From: DATKQY01 sp035532475
Lineage (GTDB): Bacteria; Actinomycetota; Acidimicrobiia; Acidimicrobiales; Bog-793
Direction of reading: 5' to 3'
DNA length: 64,000 nt
NCBI GenBank assembly: GCA_035532475.1
Contig: DATKQY010000045.1
Location: forward strand, 67,626 to 131,625
The notes under the pieces were generated by a model, which worked only from the letters and a program-made list of their open reading frames with translations, made no database searches and was not told where the DNA came from. How positions within the stretch are numbered: the first letter of the stretch is position 1; every line of letters begins with the position of its first letter. Of the stretch, positions 33,586-43,022 are shown one piece after another. The translations under genes were made by a program, and so were the position numbers.

Positions 33586-35054
33586 GCGTGCGTGTCGCCG
33601 CCGTCGGCAGCGCACCAGCGTTCGTAGGCGTCGCGCCAACGGGGTCCGATCGGGTAGAGCCCGTCGATCGACTCGCCGGCCGCGACCCGCTCCGCGATGA
33701 AGCGTTCCTGGCGCTCCTGCTCCGCGGCGTCGCGGGCGACCTCGGCGGCGAGGTGCGGCGGGACGAGGACGACCCCGTCCCGGTCGCCGACGACGACGTC
33801 GCCCGGCTCCACGAGCACGCCGGCACAGGCGACGGCGACGTCGGTCTCCCACGGGACGTGGCGGCGGCCGAGCACCGCGGGGTTGGAGGCGGCGTGGAAG
33901 GTGGGCAGCCCGAGCGCCGCGATCGCCGCGGTGTCCCGGAGCGCCCCGTCGGTGATGACGCCGGCTGCGCCGCGCTGCTTGGCCCGCAGCGCGAGGATGT
34001 CGCCGATCGTCCCGGCACCGTGCTCGCGACGCGCCCCGATGACGAGGACATCCCCCTCCCCGAGGGTGTCGATGGCCCGCTTTTGGGCGTTCATGCCGCC
34101 ACCGCGCGCCTCGAACAGGTCCTCGCGGAACGGCAGGTACGACAGCGTCCGCGCGCGGCCGACCATGTGCAGCTCCGGCCGCAGCGCGTGGAGGCCCTCC
34201 ATGACCGTCGAGTCGTAGCCCTTCTTCCGCAGCTGTTGGGCGATCGTGGCGGTCGACACTGTCCCGAGGAGCCGGAGGGTCTCGGCGGAGACGTCGCCCG
34301 GCGCTTCGGGGTCCGCGCGCCGACCCGTCGCCGCCGCGGCGCCGAAAGCCGCGGCGCGGGCTTGTTCGTCGACCCGAGGCATCGCTCCGATGGCGTCAAG
34401 CGACCCGGCGCTGTCGACGACCGGCGTGCGCAGCCGGCCGGTGGTGAGCTCGGCCGTGCTCACCTCGACCTCGACGACGTCGCCGGGCCCCACCACCGTC
34501 GAGCCGGTCGGCGTGCCGGTGAGGATCACGTCCCCCGGCTCGAGGGTCATGAGCCGGGACAGGTCCGCCACGATCAGGCCGAAGTCGAAGAGGAGCTCGT
34601 CGCCGACCGCCGCCTCCTGGACGAGCGTGTCGTTCACCCAGGTGCGCAGCGTGAGCGACTGGCGGTCGAACAGGCGGGCGTCGAGCAGGGCAGGGCCGAT
34701 CGGCGTGAAGCCGTCGCCGCCTTTCGAGCGCAGGTTGGAGCCGAGGTCGGCATAGCGCAAGTCATAGACACCGAAGTCGTTCGCCGCGGTGACCCACGCC
34801 ACGTGCTCCCAGCCCCGCTCGGCCGCGACCGAGCGCGCCCGGTGGCCGATCACGAGCGCGATCTCGCCCTCGAACGCCAGTAGTTCGCAGCCGGCAGGGC
34901 GGGCGAGCGCGTCGCCGCTCGCGGCCAATGAGGAGGGCGGCTTCAAGAAGTACGACGGGTAGGCGGGCTCGCGTCCGCGCTCCGCGGCCCGGCTGCGGTA
35001 GTTCAGGTGCACCGCGACGACCTTCGACGGCGGCGGATCGAGCACGGCGCCCAC
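33582..35054 (-). CDS. Fused FAH-family hydrolase/isomerase and RraA/HMG-aldolase-like protein
   Basis: One 490-residue frame with two enzyme-like halves. Residues about 1-215 are a fumarylacetoacetate-hydrolase-fold domain: KVVAVHLNYRSRAAERG, FLKPPSSL, metal ligands in LLAFEGEIALVIG, a D in NDFGVYDLR, and VILTGTPTGS. Residues about 270-480 match the RraA/HMG-CHA aldolase family: AQQLRKKGYDSTVMEG, the GTIGDILALRAKQRGAAGVITDGALRD core with the G-D/R-D pair, and GDVVVGDRDGVVLVPPHLA. Such a pair would suit consecutive cleavage or isomerisation steps on ring-opened acids. GTG 35054 has an AGGAGG seven nt upstream. Substrates are unproven. Confidence 0.85.
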   Translation of the reverse strand: MGAVLDPPPSKVVAVHLNYRSRAAERGREPAYPSYFLKPPSSLAASGDALARPAGCELLAFEGEIALVIGHRARSVAAERGWEHVAWVTAANDFGVYDLRYADLGSNLRSKGGDGFTPIGPALLDARLFDRQSLTLRTWVNDTLVQEAAVGDELLFDFGLIVADLSRLMTLEPGDVILTGTPTGSTVVGPGDVVEVEVSTAELTTGRLRTPVVDSAGSLDAIGAMPRVDEQARAAAFGAAAATGRRADPEAPGDVSAETLRLLGTVSTATIAQQLRKKGYDSTVMEGLHALRPELHMVGRARTLSYLPFREDLFEARGGGMNAQKRAIDTLGEGDVLVIGARREHGAGTIGDILALRAKQRGAAGVITDGALRDTAAIAALGLPTFHAASNPAVLGRRHVPWETDVAVACAGVLVEPGDVVVGDRDGVVLVPPHLAAEVARDAAEQERQERFIAERVAAGESIDGLYPIGPRWRDAYERWCAADGGDTHA

Positions 35055-35602
35055 GTCACCACCTCCTGTCAACGAAGCCAACCTATCCGCACCGCGCGTC
35101 GTGCCTCACCACGTGCATCCATCCTGCCGGCCTGAGGGCCTTCCGGCCGCCTCGCGCGCCCCGCCCCGACCGGCCCTGCGCCCGGACGCTGCGCGGCCCG
35201 TCACGCCGTCGACGCCGGCAGGCGCGCATCCCTTGTCGGGTGCGGCAGGCTCACGCTAATTGCGGTGGATCGTATATTGTTGGACAGCTCCGCCGCAACC
35301 GAGGCCGGCGCGTCCGTACGCGCGGAGGGGTCGCGCCGCCCGACGTCGGGTCGGGGCCGGCGTTGGGCGTCGTCGTCGTGGCGCCGGGCGCTCGCCGAAG
35401 ACCGCGCCGCGTACGGTTCGTGGCACCGAGCTGTTGCGGGCCATCGCCACCCGCGGCCGTCGGCGGGACCTACGACGACGGAGCGCGGGGCTCGTGACGA
35501 CGATCGGCGGCGGCCAGCAGTCGAGGACCCTCCTGCCGCTCGGTCGGTGCCCGTGCGAGGGACCGAGGTCGACGACGCCGGTCGGGGGAGGAGGCAAGCG
35601 AA
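35055..35602. other. Divergent control region between the FAH-RraA and SDR genes
   Basis: These 548 nt hold no gene I can support. Near the middle is the only AT-rich patch (35265-35280), containing GGATCGTATATTGTT, which shares GGATCGTAT with the putative GntR operator at 29159-29167. A CTCACGCT octamer also recurs near both sites. The gap probably holds promoters for both flanking units. Confidence 0.4.
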
Positions 35603-36441
35603 GTGGGAGCGCTCGAAGGAAAGGTCGCGTTCATCACCGGCGTGGGCAAGGGGCAGGGCCGGTCGCACGCCGTGCGCCTGGCGCGTGCGGGCGCCGACAT
35701 CATCGGCATCGACGCGCTGAAGACCTACCCGTGGATGAACTACCGCCTCGCCACGCAGGAGGACGCGAGGAGACCGTGCGCCTCGTCGAGCAGGAAGCGC
35801 GGAGGCTCGTGTTCCGACAGGCCGACGTCACCGACCTGGCCTCGCTCGAAGCAGCGCTCGCCGCCGGCGTCGCGGAGCTCGGACGGCTCGACATCGTGGC
35901 AGCGAACGCCGGCGCGCTGCCGAAGGGAGACCTGACCTGGCAGATCGATCCGGCCCAGTGGCGCGAGGTCATCGACGTCAACCTCACCGGCGTCTTCCAC
36001 ACCGTCCACGCGGCGGTGCCGCACATGCTCGAAGCGGGCAACGGCGGCTCGATCACGATCACGAGCTCGGGCGCGGCGATCGTCTCGGGGAGCTATCTCG
36101 GCGATTACTCAGCGGCCAAGGCGGCCCTGCTTAGCCTGACCCGGACCCTCGCCGTCGAGCTGGCTCCGCACTGGATCAGGGTGAACGCGATCTGCCCCGG
36201 CGCGGTGAACACCGACATGATCGCCAACGAGGCGATGTACAAGATGTTCCGCCCGGACCTGGAGCGGCCGACCCGCGAGGACACCGTCGAGGTGTGGAAG
36301 AGCAAGCACCTGCTGCCCGTCCCCTGGCTCGAGCCGAACGACATCTCCAACGTCATCGCGTGGCTCGCCTCCGACGAGGCGCGCTACATCACCGGCGTCG
36401 CCCTGCCCGTCGACGCAGGCAACACGATCAAGTACTTCTAA
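35603..36441 (+). pseudogene. Mycofactocin-type SDR oxidoreductase, frameshifted
   Basis: Two frames together make one complete SDR of about 279 residues. The first encodes GKVAFITGVGKGQGRSHAVRL up to YPWMNYRLATQED. The second resumes at EETVRLVEQEARRLVFRQADV and runs through ANAGALPKG, the catalytic SSGAAIVSG...YSAAKAALLSL and CPGAVNTDM to the end. The join falls at 35765-35766, where one base appears to be missing (GAC-GC-GAG). The insert carrying this break is the one typical of mycofactocin-dependent SDRs. GTG 35603 has AGGAGG eight nt upstream. Everything else looks intact, so this is a recent inactivation or a sequencing error. Confidence 0.82.
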
Positions 36442-36471
36442 GAAGTGCAGGTACCTCTGAGATGTGCTTCT
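36441..36471. terminator. Hairpin between convergent SDR and MFS genes
   Basis: A 9-bp stem with two G-U pairs (36441-36449 with 36463-36471) and a 13-nt loop begins at the last base of the SDR stop codon. It could end transcription on either strand. Weak; no T tract. Confidence 0.3.
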
Positions 36472-36585
36472 GAGCGACGGGCCCGTCGGCCGTAGCGACG
36501 GCCGACGGAGCTCGGAGCCCGCCCGCCGTCCGCCCGCCGCCTGTACCCCTCGCCGCCCGCTCGGAGCGTGGCGTGGCCGATGAGG

Positions 36586-37950
36586 TCAGCGGGCCGGAGC
36601 CGGGGCTTCGGTGGCGATCGGAGCACCGAGCGCTGCGAACACGCCCGGACGCACGACCCGCACGGCGAGGAGCAGCACCGCGAGGAGGACGGCCGAACCG
36701 GCGGTGGTCCAGTCGAGACCGAGCCGGTCGGCCAGCGGTCCCTGGACGAGGGACCCGATCGGGTACGACACGCCGAGGGCGACCAGATAGAGGCTGAGCA
36801 CGCGCCCCCTGAGCGCGGTCGGTGCCCGGAGCTGGACGACCGTGGAGAGTCCGGAGAGCACGCCGATGTAGACGAGCCCCACGACGAACAGCGCCGCGAC
36901 CGCCAGCGAGAGCGTCGGCGCGAACCCGTAGGCCACCAGCGTCGGCGGCAAGAGCGCGAGGCTCGCATCGAGCACCCGGCCGCGGCCGAACCGGCTGGCG
37001 AGCGGGGGGAGGGCGAGCGCGCCCAGCACGGCGCCGACGCCCTGGGCGGTCGTGAGCAGGCCGGTCGCCGAGGCGATCCCCCGCGCCCCGCCGTCGGTGA
37101 GCCGGTGCGCCATCGCGGGGACGAGGGCGATGAAGGGGGACGCGAGCAGCGCGACCACGCCGATCATGCCGATCGCGGCCCGACAGCCGGGCTCGGCGCG
37201 CGCCCCTCGCACGCCGACGCGGAGCGATTCGAACAGTCCGACGCGCGCGTCTCGACCGGGCGGCGGGCCGAGGCGCACGAACGCGAGCGCCACGACGACG
37301 ACGAGGAACGACACCGCGTTGGCGACGAAGGCCACCGGGTAGCCGAAGGCGGCGACCGTCGCGCCGGCGAGCACCGGGCCGCCGACGCGCCCGAGGTTGA
37401 ACTGCGCGGAGTTCAGCGAGGCCGCCGCGAGGAACTCCGCTCGCGGGACCAGGTCCGGGAGGATCGCCTGCTGGAACGGTCCGATGATCGCGCTGACGCA
37501 GCCCTGCACGGTGACGAGCAGCGTGAGCAGCCCGGGACCGTCTTGTCCCGCGGCAACGAGCGCGGCGATCGCGGCCGCGACGGCACCGGCCGCCAGGTTG
37601 CCGACGACGAGGGCCGCTCGGCGCGGCAGCCGGTCCGCGAGGGCGCCGCCCACCGGCGATAGCACCCCGATCGGCAAGAACGCGCCCGCGGCGACCACGA
37701 CCGCCCACGTGGCCTGGCCGGTGTGGGCGATCACGAGGGCCCCGACCGCGACGCTTTGCATCCAGGACCCGACGATGGAGATCAGGCCGCCCGACCACAG
37801 CAGCGCGAAGTTGCGGTGGTGGAGGGGGCGCAGGGAGCTGAAGCCCCGGGCGCGGCCGGGTGGCGCCACGGCGACCTCGTTGGCGGCGGCCACGGCGGCC
37901 GGATCCGCGCCGACGCGGTCGGCGACGGGGGGCTCGGATCGCGCGACCAC
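36586..37950 (-). CDS. MFS transporter, transmembrane secretion effector (MFS_3/EntS-like) type
   Basis: A 454-residue 12-helix major facilitator. It opens with FSSLRPLHHRNFALLWSGGLIS, the typical start of EntS-like exporters, followed by GSWMQSVAVGALV, motif A-like GALADRLPRRAALV, and PFQQAILPDLVPRAEFLAAASLNSAQFNLGRVGGP, a segment diagnostic of this group. Family members export siderophores, macrolides and other small molecules. It faces the frameshifted SDR gene and lies in line with the alcohol dehydrogenase gene, so it might export or import a pathway compound; that link is only positional. Confidence 0.88.
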   Translation of the reverse strand: MVARSEPPVADRVGADPAAVAAANEVAVAPPGRARGFSSLRPLHHRNFALLWSGGLISIVGSWMQSVAVGALVIAHTGQATWAVVVAAGAFLPIGVLSPVGGALADRLPRRAALVVGNLAAGAVAAAIAALVAAGQDGPGLLTLLVTVQGCVSAIIGPFQQAILPDLVPRAEFLAAASLNSAQFNLGRVGGPVLAGATVAAFGYPVAFVANAVSFLVVVVALAFVRLGPPPGRDARVGLFESLRVGVRGARAEPGCRAAIGMIGVVALLASPFIALVPAMAHRLTDGGARGIASATGLLTTAQGVGAVLGALALPPLASRFGRGRVLDASLALLPPTLVAYGFAPTLSLAVAALFVVGLVYIGVLSGLSTVVQLRAPTALRGRVLSLYLVALGVSYPIGSLVQGPLADRLGLDWTTAGSAVLLAVLLLAVRVVRPGVFAALGAPIATEAPAPAR

Positions 37951-38165
37951 CCCGCAAGGTTAGGGGCCTACCGGGACACGGCCCGGCACGCTGGCCTTGG
38001 CGCTTCGCCCGGGCCTGCGGGTCATGCGGGCACGGCGGCTGACCACACGCCACGCGGGCTTGCCACGAGCGGCCGGTCGCCCGGGCGCCGGAGGACCCGC
38101 CTCCTCCTCGTCCTCGCCCTCCTCTTCCGGTGAGTCGGACGCCCACCCCTCGGCGGCGACGGCTC

Positions 38166-39278
38166 TTAGAAGACGAGGACGCCGCGCAGGTTCTTGCCGT
38201 CACGCATGTCCTGGTAACCCTCGTTCACCTGCTCGAGGGAGCCATAGGTGCGGCTGACGATCCGGTCGAGGTCGAGCTTCTCCTCCTGGTAGAGGTCGAG
38301 CAGCATCGGCACGTCGCGCCGCGAGTTCACCGATCCGAAGATCGAGCCGACCACCTGCTTCTCGTAGCCCGTCAGGTTGAGCATGTCGATGGTCGGCGCT
38401 ACGTCGCGCACCGGGTGGATGTTCACGACGACGACCCGGCCCTGCTTGGCGGCCAGCTGCATGATCGAGCCCATCAGCTCGCCGCGGCCGACCCCCATCG
38501 AGCAGATCGTGACGTTGCAGAACCGGCCCCGGGTCACCTCGCGGACGAGCTCGAACGCCTCTTCGATGCTGGCGGCGACGTGGGTCGCGCCGAGCGCGAG
38601 CGCCTGCTCGCGCTTCCACGGCACCGGATCGACGGCGAAGATGCGCCGAGCGCCGGCGAAGCGGGCGCCCTGGATGGCGCTCGCGCCGATGCCTCCGACC
38701 CCGACGACGCAGACGTCGTCGCCGGCGCGAACACCCCCGCTGTAGACCGCGGCGCCCCAGCCGGTCGGCACGCCGCAGCCGACGATGCACGCCTTGTCGA
38801 AGGGCAGTTCGTCGGCGATCTTGATGATCGAGGCCTCGTTCACGACCGTGTGGTGGGCGAAGGCGCCGAGCAGGCAGATGAGGTTGAGGTCGGTGCCCCC
38901 GAGGTGATGGCGGGCGGTGTGGTCGCGCAGCTGGCGGCCCTCGCCGATCCACATGGCGAGGTCGCAGAGGTTCCCGTGGCCGGTCGCGCACGACGGGCAG
39001 CGTTCGCACGTCGGGATGGAGGAGAAGACGACGTGGTCGCCCGGCCGGACGGTGGTGACGCCTGGGCCGACCTCCTCGACCACGCCGGCGCCCTCGTGGC
39101 CGCCGATCGTGGGTGCCTTCAGCGGGACGTCGCCGGTGAGGTGGTGCTCCTCGGAGTGGTACATCCCCGACGCTCGGATGCGCACGAGGATCTCCTGCGC
39201 CTTCGGCGGGTCGAGGTCGATCTCCTCGACCACCCACTCGCCCTTGCCGGGGAAGAGCACAGCGGCCTGGGTCTTCAC
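38166..39278 (-). CDS. NDMA-dependent (mycofactocin-linked) alcohol dehydrogenase, altered catalytic zinc site
   Basis: A 370-residue zinc-type MDR dehydrogenase of the group that retains NAD and needs an external acceptor (NDMA in vitro, mycofactocin in vivo). Typical parts are VEEIDLDPPKAQEILVRI, LTGDVP, GGHEGAGVVEEVGPGV, structural-zinc cysteines (91, 94, 97, 105), the third catalytic ligand Cys168 (VGCGVPTGWG), GVGGIGASAIQGA and a characteristic GSVNSRRDVP loop. The first catalytic zinc ligand, Cys in nearly all relatives (G-x-C-H-S-D), is Tyr40 here (SGMYHSEE). The gene is divergent from dnaE2 across a 152-nt gap. Confidence 0.92.
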   Translation of the reverse strand: MKTQAAVLFPGKGEWVVEEIDLDPPKAQEILVRIRASGMYHSEEHHLTGDVPLKAPTIGGHEGAGVVEEVGPGVTTVRPGDHVVFSSIPTCERCPSCATGHGNLCDLAMWIGEGRQLRDHTARHHLGGTDLNLICLLGAFAHHTVVNEASIIKIADELPFDKACIVGCGVPTGWGAAVYSGGVRAGDDVCVVGVGGIGASAIQGARFAGARRIFAVDPVPWKREQALALGATHVAASIEEAFELVREVTRGRFCNVTICSMGVGRGELMGSIMQLAAKQGRVVVVNIHPVRDVAPTIDMLNLTGYEKQVVGSIFGSVNSRRDVPMLLDLYQEEKLDLDRIVSRTYGSLEQVNEGYQDMRDGKNLRGVLVF

Positions 39279-39404
39279 CGCGTTCCTCTCGTCATCGAGA
39301 ACGTTGGCGAGCGCATCCTAGTGACGGGAGAGGCGCCGGCCGCTGGCCGCCTCCCGCCCACCGGTCGCCGCTGCGCGAGGTCGTCCAGCGCGCCCTGGAA
39401 AAGC

Positions 39405-39416
39405 GAACGTATGTTC
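39405..39416. promoter_or_regulatory. LexA (SOS) box upstream of dnaE2
   Basis: GAAC-GTAT-GTTC, identical in all 12 bases to the imuA' box at 11101-11112, ends 14 nt before the dnaE2 start. It predicts co-induction of the two loci on DNA damage. Confidence 0.88.
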
Positions 39417-39430
39417 GGTAGGGTCGCCGT

Positions 39431-42400
39431 GTGGGCTCGTTCAACCCGATCGTGCCGTGGTCCGAGCTCGAGCGGCGGCTCTCGGGCCGGCGGGCCGCGC
39501 GCCCGGGGGAGCGGGCCGTCCCCGCCGGTGACGGCGGCGACGCCCCGGGCTTCTCCCGTCACCGCCCCTCCTACGCCCCGCCCGGGGGGATCCGCCCTCC
39601 CCCGGGCGCCGTCGCGTACGCCGAGCTCCACGCCCACTCGAACTTCAGCTTCCTCGACGGTGCGTCGAGCCCCGAGGAGCTCGTCGAGGAGGCCGTGCGC
39701 CTGGGCCTGGAGGCGCTCGCCCTCACCGACCACGACGGCTGCTACGGCGTCGTCCGTTTCGCCGAGGCGGCGCGCGGGTTCGGCCTGCCGACGATCTTCG
39801 GCTCCGAGCTCAGCCTTCCCGCTCCTGGCGACAGCAGGGCGGGCGAGCGGGCCGGCGCGATCGACCCGGCCGCCACACACCTCGTCGTGCTGGCCCGCGG
39901 CCCGGAGGGCTACGCCAGGCTGTCGGGTGCGATCAGCCGGGCACAGCTCGCCGGCGGGGCGAAGGGTCGGCCACTCTTCTCCCTCCCCGAGCTGGCCGGC
40001 GCCCACGGTGGGCACTGGTGCGTGCTCACCGGGTGCAGGCGGGGGGCGGTGCCGGCCGCCCTGGAGCGCCGGGGGCCCGCGGCGGCGGCCCGGGAGCTCG
40101 CCCGGCTCGTGGACGCCTTCGGAAGCGGGAATGTCGCCGTCGAGCTCTGCGACCACGGGGCCCCCTTGGACGGAGCGCGCAACGACGCGCTCGCCGAGTG
40201 CGCGGCCCGTGCCGGCCTCCCCGTCGTCGCGACGACGAACGCCCACTATGCGACGCCCGGGCGCTACCCGCTTGCCACGGCACTCGCCGCCGTCCGCGCG
40301 AAGAGCAGCCTGGACGCGATCGACGGCTGGCTCCCGCCGTGGGCCGGGGCGTCGCTGCGCTCGGGGGCGGAGCAGGCGCGGCGCTTCAAGCGTTACCCGG
40401 GCGCGATCGAGCAGACGGCGGAGCTCGGGCGGACGCTGGCGTTCGACCTGCGCCTCGTCGCTCCGGGCCTGCCGCCCTTCCCCGTGCCACCCGGCGAGGA
40501 CGAGGCGAGCTTCCTGCGCTTCCTCGCCACCGAGGGTGGGAGGAGGAGGTACGGGTCGCGCAGCTCGCCGCGCGTGCCGGGCGCGTGGGAGCAGGTCGAG
40601 CGCGAGCTTGCCGTCATCGTGGGGCTCGGCTTCCCCGGTTACTTCCTCGTCGTGTGGGACATCGTCGAGTTCTGCAGGCGCTCCGGCATCTTCTGCCAGG
40701 GGCGTGGCTCGGCCGCCAACTCGGCGGTCTGCTACGCGCTCGGGATCACGAACGTCGACGCGGTGGCGCTCGGGCTCCTCTTCGAGCGGTTCCTCTCGCC
40801 GGCACGGGAGGGGCCGCCCGACATCGACCTCGACATCGAGTCCGGCAGGCGCGACGAGGTCATCGCCTACGTCTACGAGCGCTACGGCCGTGAGCACGCG
40901 GCCCAGGTGGCGAACGTCATCACCTACCGGCCGCGCTCGGCGGTCCGGGACGTGGGCCGGGCGCTCGGGTACCCGCCCGGGGCGCTCGACGCCTGGTCGC
41001 GCCAGATCGGCGCTTTCGCCGCGCTGCTGCCGACCCGTCCCCGGGGGCAGGCGGGGAAGGGCCGGCCGGGCACCGGTGGGCGCCCGGTGCCCGAACCCCC
41101 GGTCGACCACGACATCCCGGACGAGGTGCTACGGCTGGCCGCGGAGCTGGAGGGGTTCCCCCGCCACCTCGGGATCCACTCGGGGGGGATGGTGATCTGC
41201 GACCGGCCCGTCATCACTGTCTGCCCGGTCGAGTGGGCGAGACGGGAGGGGCGTTCCGTCCTCCAATGGGACAAGGACGACTGTGCCGCGGTCGGGCTCG
41301 TGAAGTTCGACCTGCTCGGTCTCGGGATGCTGGAGGCGCTCCACCGCATGGTCGACCTCGTCGCCTCGCACCACGAGGTCACCGTCGACCTGGCGACGAT
41401 CCCTCAGGAGGACGCCGTCTACGACATGCTCTGCCGGGCCGACTCGATGGGGGTGTTCCAGGTCGAGAGCCGGGCGCAGATGGCGACGTTGCCGAGGCTG
41501 CGCCCGCGCCACTTCTACGACCTCGTCGTGGAGGTGGCGCTCATCCGCCCCGGCCCGATCCAGGGCGGCTCGGTCCACCCCTACCTCCGGCGCCGCAATG
41601 GCGAGGAGGAGGTCGCCTACCTGCACCCGCTCCTCCAGCCGGCGCTCGAGAAGACGCTCGGCGTGCCTTTGTTCCAAGAGCAGCTCATGCAGATCGCGAT
41701 CGACGTCGCCGGCTTCTCGGCCGCCGAGGCCGACCAGCTGCGCCAGGCGATGGGTGCGAAGCGCTCCGCCGAGCGGATGGCCCGCCTGCAGGACCGGCTC
41801 TACGCGGGGATGGCCGAGCGGGGCATCAGCGACGAGGTGGCCGACGCGATCTACGAGCAGCTCGCCGCCTTCGCGAACTTCGGCTTCCCCGAGTCGCACT
41901 CGGTCTCCTTCGCCTACCTCGTCTACGCCTCGGCCTGGTTCAAGCTCCACTACCCGGCGGCGTTCCTCGCCGGGCTGCTCAACTCCCAACCGATGGGGTT
42001 CTGGTCGCCGCAGAGCCTCGCCGCGGACGCCCGCCGCCACGGGGTCGTCGTGTTGCGTCCCGACGTGAACGAGAGCGCCACCGAGGCCACCCTCGCCGCG
42101 TGCCCGGCGAGCGCCGGAGCGACGGCGGTCCGCCTCGGGCTGGCGTCCGTCCGCCACGTCGGGGAGGAGTGCGCGCGCCGCATCGCCACCGGCGCCCCCT
42201 ACGAGAGCATGGAGGACCTGGCGAGACGCGCCGAGCCGACCAGACCCCAGCTGGAGGCGCTCGCCACGGCGGGGGCGCTCGGCACGCTCGCGCCGGTCGC
42301 TCGCGCCGGTCGCGCGGCTGTCGCCCCCGGGCCGCCCGCTTCCGTCGCCACTGGTGACCGCCGGGCGGCGCTCTGGGCGGCGGGGGCCCTGGCCGGTGGC

Positions 42401-42871
42401 GCCGACCGTCTGCCGGGAATGGTCGTCGGGGCCGACGCCCCGGTGCTTCCCGCGATGACCCCCACGGAAGAGACCGCTGCGGACCTGTGGGCGATGGGGA
42501 TCACCCCCGACTCCCATCCCTTCGTGCACCTGCGCGGCCTCCTCGACGAGATGGGGGTGCGCTCGGCCGCCTCGCTGCTCGCCGGGGAGGACACCGGGAG
42601 GGTCCTCGCTGCTGGCGTCGTGACGCACCGCCAGCGCCCGTCGACGGCCGGCGGGACGATCTTCCTCAACCTGGAGGACGAGACCGGGGTCGTGAACGTC
42701 ATCTGCTCGGCGGGCCTGTGGGCCCGCTACCGCAGGGAGGCGTCCTCGGCGCCTGCGCTGCTGGTGCGGGGGAGGGTGGAGCGGAGCGGCGGGGCGCTCA
42801 GCATCGCCGCCGAGCGCGTCGAGCCCTTGGGTCTCCCCGTCGCCGTGGGCCGCTCCCGGGACTTCCGCTGA
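39431..42871 (+). CDS. dnaE2: Error-prone DNA polymerase III alpha subunit DnaE2
   Basis: A 1146-residue C-family polymerase for damage-induced mutagenic synthesis. Order: an N-terminal PHP domain (YAELHAHSNFSFLDGASSPEEL, LTDHDGCYGVVRFAEAA), the polymerase core with QGRGSAANSAVCYALGIT, the catalytic acidic triad region PPDIDLDIESGRRDEV, GVFQVESRAQMATLPRLRP, IRPGPIQGGSVHPYL, VPLFQEQLMQIAIDVAGFS and FGFPESHSVSFAYLVYASAW, then an OB domain (TGVVNVICSAGLW) near the C-terminus. DnaE2 lacks the tau-binding tail of DnaE1, matching its length. GTG 39431 fits. It works with ImuA' and ImuB, encoded 26 kb away. Confidence 0.95.
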   Translation: MGSFNPIVPWSELERRLSGRRAARPGERAVPAGDGGDAPGFSRHRPSYAPPGGIRPPPGAVAYAELHAHSNFSFLDGASSPEELVEEAVRLGLEALALTDHDGCYGVVRFAEAARGFGLPTIFGSELSLPAPGDSRAGERAGAIDPAATHLVVLARGPEGYARLSGAISRAQLAGGAKGRPLFSLPELAGAHGGHWCVLTGCRRGAVPAALERRGPAAAARELARLVDAFGSGNVAVELCDHGAPLDGARNDALAECAARAGLPVVATTNAHYATPGRYPLATALAAVRAKSSLDAIDGWLPPWAGASLRSGAEQARRFKRYPGAIEQTAELGRTLAFDLRLVAPGLPPFPVPPGEDEASFLRFLATEGGRRRYGSRSSPRVPGAWEQVERELAVIVGLGFPGYFLVVWDIVEFCRRSGIFCQGRGSAANSAVCYALGITNVDAVALGLLFERFLSPAREGPPDIDLDIESGRRDEVIAYVYERYGREHAAQVANVITYRPRSAVRDVGRALGYPPGALDAWSRQIGAFAALLPTRPRGQAGKGRPGTGGRPVPEPPVDHDIPDEVLRLAAELEGFPRHLGIHSGGMVICDRPVITVCPVEWARREGRSVLQWDKDDCAAVGLVKFDLLGLGMLEALHRMVDLVASHHEVTVDLATIPQEDAVYDMLCRADSMGVFQVESRAQMATLPRLRPRHFYDLVVEVALIRPGPIQGGSVHPYLRRRNGEEEVAYLHPLLQPALEKTLGVPLFQEQLMQIAIDVAGFSAAEADQLRQAMGAKRSAERMARLQDRLYAGMAERGISDEVADAIYEQLAAFANFGFPESHSVSFAYLVYASAWFKLHYPAAFLAGLLNSQPMGFWSPQSLAADARRHGVVVLRPDVNESATEATLAACPASAGATAVRLGLASVRHVGEECARRIATGAPYESMEDLARRAEPTRPQLEALATAGALGTLAPVARAGRAAVAPGPPASVATGDRRAALWAAGALAGGADRLPGMVVGADAPVLPAMTPTEETAADLWAMGITPDSHPFVHLRGLLDEMGVRSAASLLAGEDTGRVLAAGVVTHRQRPSTAGGTIFLNLEDETGVVNVICSAGLWARYRREASSAPALLVRGRVERSGGALSIAAERVEPLGLPVAVGRSRDFR

Positions 42872-42884
42872 CCGCCGCCCCCGA

Positions 42885-42898
42885 GCGCCGCACGGCGC
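42885..42898 (+). terminator. Small GC hairpin after dnaE2
   Basis: GCGCC-GCAC-GGCGC stem, 14 nt past the dnaE2 stop. The stem is short and no T run follows. Confidence 0.3.
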
Positions 42899-43022
42899 AG
42901 GGGCATACGCTGCCGGCGCGCCCCATCTCGACCCCGGGGCGGCCCTTCGCCAGCGCGGGTCGCCGGGCCGGGCGCGAGCAACCGGTCGCGACGGCGGGAG
43001 CCCGCCGGTCAGGAGGATCATC

